NCBI GenBank assembly: GCA_021787335.1
Contig: JAJYMC010000003.1
Location: forward strand, 82,892 to 146,891
Direction: 5' to 3'
Source: Bacillota bacterium
GTDB lineage: Bacteria; Bacillota; Sulfobacillia; JAJYWN01; JAJZPE01
DNA: 64,000 nt
A program made the position numbers and the translations under genes. Below the pieces are notes generated by a model. It worked only from the letters and a program-made list of their open reading frames with translations. It made no database searches and was not told the origin of the DNA. Positions 39,176 to 49,553 of this stretch are shown piece by piece; positions within the stretch are counted from its first letter, which is position 1; each line of letters starts with the position of its first letter.

Positions 39176-39748
39176 ATGCGCAATACCCCTCTGATGATCC
39201 TCGGCGTCATCGTACTGGTCTTGGTCCTGGCCATCGGCTGGGGCGTTTCCACGTATAACGGGCTCGTCCGGGCCGACCAGGCGGTCAAGGGCCAGTGGGC
39301 GCAGGTCGAGACGCAGTTGCAGCGCCGCTACGACCTCATCCCCAACCTGGCCAACTCGGTGGCCAGCTACAATCAGCACGAAGCGGGCGTTTTCACGTCC
39401 ATCGCCGAGTCGCGGGCCAAGATCGGCGGCGGCATCACCCCGGAGAACGCGGCCACCCTCGACAAGCAGTATTACAGCGCGTTGTCGCGGCTGCTCGTCA
39501 TCACCGAGGCCTATCCGCAGCTGAAATCGAACGAGAATTACATCAGGCTAATGGACAATCTGGAGGGCACCGAGAACCGGATCAGCACTGAGCGCCAACG
39601 CTACAACCAGGCCGTGACCGACTTCAATGCGCGCATCAAGACCGTGCCGACCGTCTTCGTTGCCCGCTTTGGCGGGTTTGGCGAGAAAACGTTCTTCCAG
39701 GCGCCACCTGAAGCGCAGTCCGCGCCGCAGGTCTTTCCCCCCAAATAG
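39176..39748 (+). CDS. lemA: LemA-family protein
   Basis: A 190-residue protein with one N-terminal membrane segment (LMILGVIVLVLVLAIGWGV) and the LemA signature YNGLVRADQAVKGQWAQVE followed by LQRRYDLIPNLANSV and YPQLKSNENYIRLMDNLEG. The rest is a helical bundle. Start ATG 39176 after GGAGGCGGAG. LemA proteins often travel with TPM-domain proteins in envelope-related modules; here the TPM gene is about 5 kb upstream. Confidence 0.92.
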   Translation: MRNTPLMILGVIVLVLVLAIGWGVSTYNGLVRADQAVKGQWAQVETQLQRRYDLIPNLANSVASYNQHEAGVFTSIAESRAKIGGGITPENAATLDKQYYSALSRLLVITEAYPQLKSNENYIRLMDNLEGTENRISTERQRYNQAVTDFNARIKTVPTVFVARFGGFGEKTFFQAPPEAQSAPQVFPPK

Positions 39749-39907
39749 CGGCGGATTTGCGCCAACCTTTGTCGCCGCGGCACGTCAGAACCCGCTGCAA
39801 TGGTCGGAACCCGATGCAATTTGACTTCCATCATGTTCGCGTGTTATTATGTTCTTCCGAAGTCCGCCACGACAATATTTCGCGGCGGGCGACCGGCGAA
39901 AAAGCAT

Positions 39908-39916
39908 GATATAATC
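39908..39916 (+). promoter_or_regulatory. Extended -10 promoter of the RNase P RNA gene
   Basis: TGATATAAT (extended -10 TGnTATAAT) lies eight bases before the RNA 5' end. No good -35 box is seen, consistent with an extended -10 promoter. Confidence 0.6.
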
Positions 39917-39924
39917 TGGCTTTG

Positions 39925-40325
39925 AGTGAGTCGGATGGTCGCGAGCGCAATGGCCGCAAGGCCGCGTTCGAGGAAAGTCCGAGCTCCATAGGGCAGGGTG
40001 CTGGGTAACGCCCAGTGGGGGTAACCCCAAGGAAAGTGCCACAGAAACAAACCGCTCGGTGTACCAGCGGCTCAAGCACGCGTAGCGACTCGAGACCGCG
40101 CGGGGGCCGCGAGGCCCGCTACCGAGCAAGGGTGCAAAGGTGCGGTAAGAGCGCACCAGCGTCCGGGCAACCGGACGGCTAGGCAAACCCCACCCGGAGC
40201 AAGACCAAATAGGGGAAGGTTGATGTGGCCCGCGTACTTCCCGGGTTGGTCGCTGGAGGACGGCGGTAACGCTGCCCCTAGATAGATGACCGTTCTTGAC
40301 TGAACTCGGCTTACAGACTCACTCG
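39925..40325 (+). ncRNA. rnpB: RNase P RNA, type A
   Basis: Catalytic RNA that trims tRNA 5' leaders. Universal segments are present in order: GAGGAAAGTCCGAGCTCC, ATAGGGCAGGGTGCTGGGTA, AAGTGCCACAGAAA, GTAAGAGCGCACCAGC, and CTAGATAGATGACCG near the 3' end. The ends pair (GAGTGAGTC with GACTCACTC), defining the limits. The layout is ancestral type A, not the type B of Bacillus subtilis, which argues for a deep branch of the Bacillota. Confidence 0.96.
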
Positions 40326-40343
40326 AAGCCCATGCAGACGAAA

Positions 40344-40378
40344 CCCGCCTTCGCGGAAACGCGAAGGCGGGTTTTTTA
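40344..40378 (+). terminator. Intrinsic terminator after rnpB
   Basis: Perfect 11-bp stem CCCGCCTTCGC / GCGAAGGCGGG with GGAAAC loop and six T. Confidence 0.93.
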
Positions 40379-40529
40379 TTATCGGTGCGCCCCTGAGATT
40401 CAAAAAGGACCGCAGCTCAGCGGCCTTGTGATGTCGAAAGCAAGGCAATCCTGTCGAGCGATATGGGTTAACCGGCTCTAGATAACAACCGATTACAGGG
40501 GTGGAACCATATGGCAGGAGGTCTGAAAG

Positions 40530-43500
40530 GTGATAAGGCTGGCTCGTTCCCGCTTGATCGCCCTGCTGATAGTGGTGGCCACGTTACTGGCCTCAAGCCC
40601 CGCCTACGCAGGGAGCAAGGGCGGTACCATAACACCCTTGTCAACCACCGGGGTAACGGTAAGCCCGAACCCCTATGACCCGACATCAGGGCAGTCACTG
40701 ACCGTCTACTGGTCTTACGATACCGTGGCGCACTCGACCCTGATTACGGTGTCGGGGCCGATGAGCCTGTCCTATCTAACCTATGGCTCAGTAGGGCTGA
40801 ACAGTTTTTCCTTCGGCAGTCCACAATGGCCGGACGGATATTACACCATCACCGTGGCTCCCAACGATGAATGGAGTAGCTATTCAGGGTCGACCGGACT
40901 GTTCTGTCAAGAGACCTGCTCCCCCGCCCCCGCCGCCGCCTCCCCCTCATCCCGCCCCGGCCTGGATTAGTCTTCAGAGTAACCCACTATACAGCCCGCC
41001 TCAGGTGGCCAGGGTTCCGGTTCCCAGCTTCCCGGGCAACGTGCCGCCGGTGGTGGGCGCGAGAATCTCTGTCGACGCCTCGGGCAAGTTCCTCAGTCAG
41101 GTTTCCACGACCTCCTCTGGAGGAGAATATGTCTTTACCTTTGATCCCCCGGGCGTCGGCACGGTGACCGTATACGCCCAATACGTATTTGCTGATGGAC
41201 TTCCTGGCGATTACGCAACGACCAACTTCGAAGTCGTTCCTCCACCGGGCCCCCCAACCATAAATCACCTTCCCTCGACAACTGGCGACCACCTGATAGC
41301 GGTTTCCGGAACGGTCCCCACAAGCGGAACCCAAGCTGCCTGGGTAGAGCTTCTCGACGGTGGTTCCCCGGTGGCCACCCTGGTTCCATCTAACGGTCGC
41401 TGGTCTACGACGGTGACTTTGGTTGAGGGGCGCCACCGTTTCGTAGCCTACTCCGTCAGCAACAGAAACGTCAAATCATCGGAGTCTAACATAGAAGAAG
41501 TCCAGTATAGCGCCGCCGACAAACTCCCGGGATATCTTGACCTCAGGACCGCGTTAAGCACCGCTGGCGGTTCGACGCAGTCCGGCTACCTGAGGGATCC
41601 CATTAACACGGCCACCGGTAACTTCGTGCACACGGAAACAGATCTGGCCTACTCAACCAGTTTTCCGATCGTATTCGAGCGCACCTACAACTCCCTGGAC
41701 CCATATTACGGGCCCCTTGGGAACGGGTGGAGGCACAGCTATGAGTACGCTTTGGACCTGAGCCAGGCGGGGTACGTGATCGTCTGCCGACCGGATGGCC
41801 GGCGTGACTTCCATACCGTTGCGGGCAACACGATCAAGGCGCCGCCGGGCGTTGGCGACACTCTGATGAAGGAGTCTGACGGCACCTATTCTTTGAAGAT
41901 TTCCGGGGAAATGACCTACCGGTTTTCTTCCTCGGGAGTCCTCACCTCGGTCGCCGACAGGGATGGGCGTGCGCTGACAGTAGAGTACGCAACCGTCGCC
42001 GGCCTCAAACGGGTTTCAACGGTCAAGGACGCCAAGGGCCGGGGGTTCACTCTGACTTACGATGGTCGGGGAAGGGTCACAAAGGTCACCGACCATACCG
42101 GACGCAAGGTTTCCTACGAATATGACGACCGCGACAACCTGGTGGCAGCCACATCTGTCATCGGTTACACCATCAGATACAGATATGACAGCCATGACCA
42201 AATGACTGAAATCCTTGCTCCCGACGGGCGGAGCATCGTTCGCAACGTCTATGATGATCACTTCCAGGTAGTTGAACAGTACGACCCATTGGGCGGCAAG
42301 ACCACTCTCGATTATGACCGGCCTAACAAGATCGTGACGGTCACCGACCCCTCTGGAAACCGGACAATCGACCGCTATGACGACCGGTTCCGCCTGCTGG
42401 AGCGGACTGACGGGGACGGCCAGAGCTTCAGCTACGGATATGACCAGTTTGGCTACAGGAGCCAGACCACCTTCAAGGACGGTATCGCCTCGACCGTCCA
42501 CCACGACGCCCAAGGACACGTCACCGGGCTGACCGCCAGGAACGGCGTCTCATGGGACTTGGTCTATAGTGGCGACGGAAATCTCACATCGCTGACCAAT
42601 CCAAACGGGAGCAAGTGGAATCTCGAGTATGACGCCAGGGGGCACGTGTCCAGGTACACTGACCCAACAGGCGAGTCAACGGCCTATGAGTACGATGACC
42701 ATGGGAACCTGCTCAAGGTCGTCGGCCCTTCGGGGCACGTCGTGAACTACGAGTATGACTCGAACGATCAACTCAAACGGGTCTGGGACGACGTCGGAAC
42801 CCTGGCCGCCTACATGTATGACGCAATCGGCCGCAAGACGACCGCCACCGACGCCCGCGGAGGGGTGACCCGTTACGAGTACGACGCGGCCGGACATCCC
42901 ACCGCCATCGTGGACCCAATTGGGCGGGTAACGCGCCTGACCTACGACTGGCGAGGTCAGGTCACCACCTGCACCCTGCCGAGCGGTAACGTTGTCAACT
43001 ACGAGTATGATGCCGCCGGTCTGCTCACCAGGGAGAGAGACTCCTTGGGCCGGGGCGTGACGTACACGTATGACGCCATGGGCAACGTCGCCACGCAAAC
43101 CGACGCCCTCGACCACGAGACGGTCTTCACCCGCGACGCAATGGGGCGAATCACGAGCGTCGAGGATCCATCCGGCGCCGTAGCCAGGTACGCCTATGAC
43201 GTGAACGGTCGCGTGCGGTCTGTCAGGAGTCCGGCCGGCGGCGAGACATCATTCGAGTATGATGCAGCGGGGAATGTCGTCACTGTCAGGAACCCAGTGG
43301 GTGGTTCGACGAGCTACGAATACGACGTGGCCGGCAACCTTCTGCGGGCCACCGACGCGCATGGACTGACCACCGAATACACTTACGACGCCTCGAATCG
43401 CATCCTCGGAGTGCGCCTGCCTTCGGGCGCCGACTGCGCCTATGAATATGACCAGGCCGGTCGCCTGGCGCGCTACAGAGATATCCGTAATGGCTGGTTG

Positions 43501-46479
43501 ACCTATGCCTATGATGAGCGGGACAACCCCGCAGCGGTCACCGACGCTCTTGGGCGCACGGCCCGCTTCGACCGAAACGGCGCGGGTGACGTTACGGCCC
43601 TCCTTGATCCCAAAGGAAAGCTGTGGACGTATGCCTACGACCCGATCGGTCGGCTGACCGCCACCGTTGACCCTCTCGGGAACAAAGTGACGGCCGCTTA
43701 TTCCGTCACGGGTGACATGGCCGAGGAGGTCGATGCCCTCGGTCGAAAGACCGCCTATCAGTATGACGCCGCTGGACGGCTCACTTCCAAGACTGATGCG
43801 CTCAGCCAGACCACGACGTTCACCTATGATGCCGCCGATAGGCTGCTCTCGGTGACCGATCCGCGCGGAGCCGTCACCAGCTACGCATATGACGCCAGGG
43901 ATCTTCTGGCCAATGTCATTGATCCGCTCGGAAGGGCAACGGCATACGGCTACACTCAAGACGGCCAGCTAGAGAGCAAGACCACTCCGGATTGTAAAAC
44001 GACGCGCTACCAGTACAACCCCGCCGGCTGGCTGACGGACGTGAACTACGCCGATGGTACGTCAGTACGCTATGGGTATGACCCCGCGGGCACCAGATAC
44101 TGGATGGACGACCCGACTGGATCGACCATCTTCAGCTATGACGATATGTTCCGCCTCTCCGCTGTAACGGCTCCGGACGGTCGGAAAGTCTCGTATTCGT
44201 ACAACCAAGCCGGTGACCTAGCTCGGCTCACCTATCCGGACGGCCAGTCAGCGTCCTATGAGTATGACGAGATTGGTCGCCTCAAGTCGGTCATCGATTG
44301 GTACGGTGTTACCTCCTACAGCTATGACGAATTGGACCGCCCGACACGGCTGGACCGGCCAAACAACGATAGCACGACATACTATTACGACGACGCCGGC
44401 CGCCTGATGCTGCTTGAGAATACCCGCCCGAACGGCGATCTCATCTCCTCCTACCTGTACGGGTATGACCAGACCGGACAGGTGACATCGGCAACAGAGG
44501 GGTACTCCGACCGCACCGACTATGCCTATGACGCGGCGGGACGGCTGATTTCAGCCAGTCGTCCGAACGGCGAGTATTACCGGTATGTCTACGACCCCGC
44601 GGGTAACCTCGCCCAAGAGGTGCGGGCCGAGTATCAAGACGGCGCCCTGGCGACGTCAGATACAACGTATCAACTGGACCTCGCCGGGCAACTGCTTTCC
44701 AGCATCACGACCAAGGCCGGGGTCTCGTTGACGACCGGATATGCCTATGACGCCAACGGGCGACTCATAGGCGTTGTCGCCCCCCGAGAAGACCTCGAGG
44801 AAGGCGAAGGAGGAGAGGTCGAGGAACCCAGCGAAGCCTCCCAAGACAGTGACCCAGTCTCAGGGGATGGACAGGGCAGTGTCAAGGGCCGACCCGATGG
44901 TCAGACCCAAGATGGGGACTCGGCTGAAGACATTGCGACCGAAGACCAATGGCTGGTAACCGAATACTCCTATAACGCTGCCGGCCTGCTGTCCGAAGTC
45001 TACCAAGAAGGCGGGCCGAACTACCTCAAGTGGGTCACGTATGCTTACGATGGAGACGGCCGCCGAGTCGCTCTGGATGCCTATGTGGAGGCCCCCGGCA
45101 ACGGAAAGCACCTTGGCTGGACGTCGGCCTCTGCCCCCGACAAGGATAACGGTCATCCAGGAAGCGGCAATGGGAACGGGAACACTGGGGGGAACGGGAA
45201 CGCTGGCGGAAACGGGAACGCCGGCCGGAACGGGAACGGTGGCGGGAACGACGGGAACGCCCAAGGCGCCCCGGGCCATGATACCGGCAAGGGGGGCAAC
45301 CCCAATGGAGAAGCGCCAGGGCTGGCCAAGGACAAAGACACCCGTCAGAACGATGCTGAGCGGAACCGCCTGCTGGACAAGATCAAGAACAACAACGGCC
45401 ACGCCTATGGCCGTGAGACTTTCAAAGGCAAGGGAAAGGGACGAGACAAGGCCAATAAGAGCAATAAGAACAAGGTCTATACACTTGGCGTGTCCTACGT
45501 CAATGATGTCGTTTCCCCGATTACCCAGGTCCTAGCAACCTATGATGACAAGGGACAGCCGCGGGACGACTTTATGTACGGACTCAACCGAATCGCTGCT
45601 TACAGCGCCGCCGGTGAGCCTACGTATTACCTCTACGATGGCCTCGGCAGCGTCCGACAGCTGACAGATGCAGCGGGTGCAGTTACGCAGCGGTATGCCT
45701 ACAGTCCGTATGGAGATCCCAAAGCCAACGGCCGTCTGGACCCGCCAAAGAAGCTTAATGATGGCAACACCTTTGGCTTCACCGGAGAAGATCACGACCC
45801 TGTCTTCGGGCTGCTGTACCTGAGGGCGAGGTACTATCAGCCGGGGTTGGCCAGGTTTGCTACCCCGGACCCTTTCTTATCTTTGGGGTTGGAGTTCCCC
45901 TTCATGGGGGCGTATGTGTACGGGCTCGACAACCCACTTTCGTACACCGACCCTTTAGGGTTGACAGGCGAGCGGATATCGAATGATGGTTCAGCAGCGG
46001 CTTCGACGTCGGCGGACGAACCTCGGGATATAACGGCAGAGTTCAACGCGCTGCTCGAACAGGCTGCGGCTGAGGCCGAGCAACATTCCGAGAGTCCTTT
46101 GGGCCTCTTGTGGTTCCGAAATATGGTCAAGAGTGGCGGACCGTGGGATCTTAAGTCGCAACCCGGATGGAAAGGGCGGTCCTTTATCTACGAGGGTCAG
46201 GAGATTCCGTATGACGCCCCGGGTAACATCCTATATGGGTATGCGGGCCACGCAATGGGGATTCCCCTGATAGTCCTGCACGTGATGGCTGGCTTATACC
46301 AGATCAGTCAAGGAACTAGCGACATTGAGTGGTATTTCCCGCCATACTGGGGCGATGACCCCAGAGATTACAATTGGGTTAATTACGGTTACAACAAATA
46401 CACTGAACCTCCCCCCCAACCAGAGCCCGTTATCCCTCCGCCAGCGGATCCCCTTGCCCCGCGCATTCGCGAGCCCTAA
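40530..46479 (+). CDS. Secreted Rhs/YD-repeat protein with toxin-44-like C-terminal tip (frame broken near the N-terminus)
   Basis: Two frames together make one protein of about 1,980 residues. GTG 40530 (after GCAGGAGGTC) encodes a signal peptide (RLIALLIVVATLLASSPAYA) and a domain that runs to a stop at 40970. The second frame is open from 40867 to 46479 and carries a Pro-rich linker, the Rhs N-terminal segment (DPINTATGNFVHTETDLAY), many YD repeats (about 42.1-44.6 kb), an acidic insert, an Asn/Gly-rich insert (about 45.16-45.26 kb), and the Rhs core end YGLDNPLSYTDPLGL (about 45.93 kb). The last 170 residues are the tip: MVKSGGPWDLK, NILYGYAGHAMGIP and GDDPRDYNWVNYGYN resemble polymorphic toxin type 44. 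Removing one C from the run at 40921-40925 would join the frames. Confidence 0.85.
45160..45260 (+). repeat. Asn/Gly-coding repeat in the Rhs shell
   Basis: Units of GGGAACGGGAACGCTGGC type code for NGNGN/GGNGN runs. Similar runs sit at the same place in the minus-strand Rhs copies (about 53.75, 58.4 and 61.7 kb). Confidence 0.85.
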
Positions 46480-46518
46480 GGACTGTACAAGCCTTCCCTA
46501 GACTGGAGGTTCTGCCGT

Positions 46519-47094
46519 ATGGACCATGGTAACGCAACTCTTAATGCCAAGCTGGCCGTCAGAACGCCAATTATCATTATCTGCAGTGCTGCTCTTGCGT
46601 CAATACTGTCCATGCTGCCCTTTGGAGGCACCGAGTACCTGTCTCTGGTCTCCGTTCTGGTAATACTGGCGGTGGCCCTCAGAAGGGCTGTCTTATGGCC
46701 GGTTGTCGCTCTGGGTATGACGGCCTCGGCCTACTATGCCTTTCATGACTATGTTTTGTTAAGGCTTGCCCCCGGAAACAACGCCCTGGACTCGGCCATG
46801 ATTGTTGCGGGGCTGGCCTCTTATACCATCCTTGCATGGCGCTTGTCATTCAGCGGTAAGTGGCGGATGACTTCCTACGTGCTTCTCCCGCTAGTCGCTT
46901 TCACAAGCGGCTCTATACTTGTGATGCACTTCTTCATTTTGATCACTCCACTTCGCGAGAGGGACCTCGGATACGGTGTGGTTATGGTTACTAATCAGTT
47001 CATAGCGGGAAGCTCGCTGGCACTAGGTACCATACTCGGCCGGGTAATAGCCAGATTACAGTTGCACATGACCGAACGTAGACGTCACCCTTAA
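46519..47094 (+). CDS. Small multi-pass membrane protein next to the toxin tip
   Basis: A 191-residue hydrophobic protein with about five or six membrane segments (IIIICSAALASILSMLPFGG, LVSVLVILAVALRRAVLW, YVLLPLVAFTSGSILVMHFF). I do not recognise the family. ATG 46519 follows CTGGAGG, only 39 bases after the Rhs stop. Its position directly behind a toxin tip is where an immunity gene is expected, and its base composition is lower in GC than the core genes. Immunity is a guess from position only. Confidence 0.6.
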   Translation: MDHGNATLNAKLAVRTPIIIICSAALASILSMLPFGGTEYLSLVSVLVILAVALRRAVLWPVVALGMTASAYYAFHDYVLLRLAPGNNALDSAMIVAGLASYTILAWRLSFSGKWRMTSYVLLPLVAFTSGSILVMHFFILITPLRERDLGYGVVMVTNQFIAGSSLALGTILGRVIARLQLHMTERRRHP

Positions 47095-47132
47095 CGGGTT
47101 CGTAGAGGCCAACGGCTTGGCAGCTAGACCTT

Positions 47133-47160
47133 GCGCCCCTCTCTCGGGGGCGCTTCGTTC
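47133..47160 (+). terminator. Weak terminator hairpin
   Basis: GCGCCCC pairs with GGGGCGC around a short loop, followed by TTCGTTC. It lies between the membrane protein and the next gene. Confidence 0.5.
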
Positions 47161-47217
47161 ATACGGTTTTTGAGGTCGGGCATTCGAGCCGGGTCCTTTC
47201 ATAGGGGGCGTTCTTGG

Positions 47218-48486
47218 GTGAGAAGTCTAGCGTTTGAGACATATACCTACGCGGGTGTCAGTCCGGAGGAATGGCTGGACCAAGCCCTCAAGTGCTTTCA
47301 AGGTCTTGGCCTGCCTTTGGACAACGTCCAACTCTATTGGATGACCCCCGCCCTTTCGTTCCGATCTGGAGTTCCGAATGAGAAGACTCTTGCCAGGCTA
47401 AAGCAAGCACTCGCCAAGAGCACGATAATGGAGTTCGGACTGGACATTTTCCCTCGCGGCCAGGATTATGCGACCATGGGTGCCAGAGCGGTTGCCAGTG
47501 CCCATGCCCTGGTCAAGCCGGATAATCCTAGAGCTGAAAGACGGTTCGGAGGATTCATTAACGGACAGTTTTTCGAGATAGAAGACGGTGCCATCCAGGA
47601 TAGGGTGGTTGCCGCAGCCTGCGCTAACTGGCGTGAGTTGGCCGCTTCGCATGGCTGGATTGTTAGGGAGGCCATCAGTGCCTGGGCCGGCGGGAAATCG
47701 CCATTTGAGTCGCGCCGGCCTATCCCTGGTCCCATACCAGAAGGTCATTACAAGGGCCATGTGAGCGGGTACTACTGGGGCAATCTGTTGAACCAGCAAC
47801 AAGTGGCCATCCTCGGAGGGCTCCAAAGAGTCGAGCGGGAAGCCCCCGTGGAGAAAGTCCAAGTGCTCCAGACCAATCCGTTGTTGGTCTACCTGCAGCT
47901 CACGCGGGACGTCGGAGAAATGCCCAGGGAGAGACTGATCGAACTGCGGCGGTTCTTAACCCCGCTCCTTGCGAGGAGCCCTTACTACGATTGGGTCCGC
48001 TTGCCCCAGGACCTCGTCGAGGACGCCTTCATCGAAGAGGAAGGGGCGAAGCCGTTTGACCTTTTCACGCCGGGGAAGCCGGCCGGCCAGCGTGAGCCGG
48101 TAAGCCCGCCGGCGCCGCCCGTGGACTATAAAGCTTTCACAATAGAGCAGGGCACGATCTCCGACCCGGACGTCCTCTTCACCATCACCTTCGCCGCCCC
48201 CCTGACCGATGAGCAACAGAAGTTCTTCGAACGCCTGCTCGTCGCCTGGTACGACGTCGGGGCCTTTAGCGGGTTCGGTGGGCTGCTCCACAGCATGGAC
48301 TACATCAAGCTCGAGGATGACCGTTCGTGGGACGTCCAGGTCGACCTGGGCTCGGCCGGAAAGGGGGCCCAGGATGCCTTCTGGACCGTCGTCCGCGAGT
48401 TCTGCGAGGCCTACAAGGTGCGGGTCGAGCGGGCCCGCATCGGAGACTTCGGCAGAGATGACGAGGATTCGGGCGACAACTATTGA
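47218..48486 (+). CDS. Unknown two-part protein in the toxin island
   Basis: A 422-residue soluble protein. GTG 47218 follows AGGGGGC. The N-terminal two thirds (VSPEEWLDQALKCFQGLG, GHVSGYYWGNLLNQQQ) have no motif I know. The C-terminal third (FTITFAAPLTDEQQKFFERL, WYDVGAFSGFGG, WDVQVDLGSAGKGAQDAFW) is compact and acidic, and could be a separate domain. The 5' part is lower in GC than the 3' part, hinting at a composite origin. Position downstream of a Rhs toxin suggests immunity or an accessory role; unproven. Confidence 0.55.
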   Translation: MRSLAFETYTYAGVSPEEWLDQALKCFQGLGLPLDNVQLYWMTPALSFRSGVPNEKTLARLKQALAKSTIMEFGLDIFPRGQDYATMGARAVASAHALVKPDNPRAERRFGGFINGQFFEIEDGAIQDRVVAAACANWRELAASHGWIVREAISAWAGGKSPFESRRPIPGPIPEGHYKGHVSGYYWGNLLNQQQVAILGGLQRVEREAPVEKVQVLQTNPLLVYLQLTRDVGEMPRERLIELRRFLTPLLARSPYYDWVRLPQDLVEDAFIEEEGAKPFDLFTPGKPAGQREPVSPPAPPVDYKAFTIEQGTISDPDVLFTITFAAPLTDEQQKFFERLLVAWYDVGAFSGFGGLLHSMDYIKLEDDRSWDVQVDLGSAGKGAQDAFWTVVREFCEAYKVRVERARIGDFGRDDEDSGDNY

Positions 48487-48532
48487 CGGCTTCCCGACCA
48501 CATCAAGCCTCGTGGTCAGCCGACCTCCAAAG

Positions 48533-48560
48533 GCGCCCCCCATCGTACGGGGCGCTTTTT
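48533..48560 (+). terminator. Intrinsic terminator
   Basis: GCGCCCC pairs with GGGGCGC around CCATCGTAC, followed by TTTTT. It ends the transcript of the unknown 422-residue protein. Confidence 0.8.
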
Positions 48561-48672
48561 CGTGTGCAGGAAATCCCAGTGCCCCGCAGAAAGTACGCAG
48601 CGAGAGGCGGCACAGCCACGAAGAGACGGCTCCGGCCCGCCGCCCCGCCAGACCCGCGAAGGAGGCTTTCGC

Positions 48673-49140
48673 ATGGCCGTCACCCCGGCCCCCAGAGACG
48701 AACTCTGGACCGCGGCCAAGGGGCTCAGCCCCCGCGTCCGCAAGCTGCGCGACGAGTTCTTCTCGTTCCGCGACCGGGAGTACTTCCGCAACGAGGTCCG
48801 CGCCTACACGACGGGGGCCCCGTGGGACTTCGTCTTCTCCCCGCACAACTGGGGCGTGGTCCCGGAGACCTTCGTCTTCCTCCCGGCCTTCAGCGACTCG
48901 CTCCTGGCCATGGCCGAGCGGGTCGAGGTGCCGGCGGACTTCTTCGAGCGGCCCGTCCCCGTGCGCCGGGCCGTCTTCTTCAACCTCGTCCTCGAAAAAC
49001 ACCTGCCGGTGCAGATCCTCGATGGTGAGCTCATCGTCGGCGGCCAGTTCAACACGGCCCTCTCGCGGGCCCTGGCCAAGCCAGAGGCGGCCGAATGGCG
49101 CAAGGCCGAGGACACCTTCGTCAAGCACGTCGTCGACAGG
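48673..49140 (+). pseudogene. Truncated glycyl-radical enzyme (pyruvate-formate-lyase-like), N-terminal piece only
   Basis: ATG 48673 has AAGGAGG upstream and starts a GC-rich frame typical of the core genome. LSPRVRKLRDEFFSFRDREY and VRRAVFFNLVLEKHLPVQIL with DGELIVGGQF match the N-terminal part of glycyl-radical enzymes of the PFL/dehydratase class. Only about 155 residues of some 780 remain, without the active-site Cys or radical Gly. At about 49137-49142 the sequence switches to the reverse complement of a DUF4279-like gene, leaving a 23-codon nonsense tail to 49209. This is a recombination scar at the edge of the toxin island. Confidence 0.75.
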
Positions 49141-49475
49141 TTAGGTCAAACCCACCTTGGGCGAGACTGGTGGTGTAGCTGCACCAAATGCGCGCATCAT
49201 AGCTCGTAGGCAGCTTCCGTAAGTTTGCCGCTTTATTGCCCAGTATGGCCTCCAATCTGTCTATCATCTCTGACAGGGGTTGTTCTTTCTCTAGGCCAAC
49301 CGTGCAAGACCAAACATCGGTTATAGCTCTTTCCCGAGACCTTGTCGACACACGTTCGCCTTTCTTGTTGCACTTGGGTGGGACCCAGGCCCAGGGTCTT
49401 AGCGATGAGGTCAAAGTCCAGGGCCTCTCCGGTTACGCGTATACCCACAAAGCAAGACACAAATCCCTTCGTCAC
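49138..49475 (-). pseudogene. Decayed DUF4279-like immunity gene, copy 1
   Basis: Two overlapping frames form one gene. GTG 49475 begins GFVSCFVGIRVTGEALDFDL and IAKTLGLGPTQV; after about 49410 the match continues in another frame with ITDVWSCTVGLEKEQPLSEM, IDRLEAILGNKAANLRKL and DARIWCSYTTSLAQGGFDLT. The pattern fits DUF4279, a family seen beside polymorphic toxins. The 3' end is lost at the junction with the glycyl-radical-enzyme fragment, so it is both frameshifted and truncated. Confidence 0.68.
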
Positions 49476-49553
49476 TCAGCGCACCCCATTCTTCCAGTCT
49501 CTGGCCATCTCTAGGAGCTCCTGGCACTCTAATCGGTAGCTCTAGGGGCCCCC

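Noticed and set aside
40530..46479. TcC-type insecticidal toxin component
   Set aside because: YD repeats are shared with TcC, but there is a Sec signal peptide, no TcA/TcB genes and a small polymorphic tip, as in secreted Rhs/WapA-like proteins.
49121..49414. Independent 97-residue gene
   Set aside because: It reads as the second half of a DUF4279-like protein whose first half is in another frame just upstream; one broken gene explains both.
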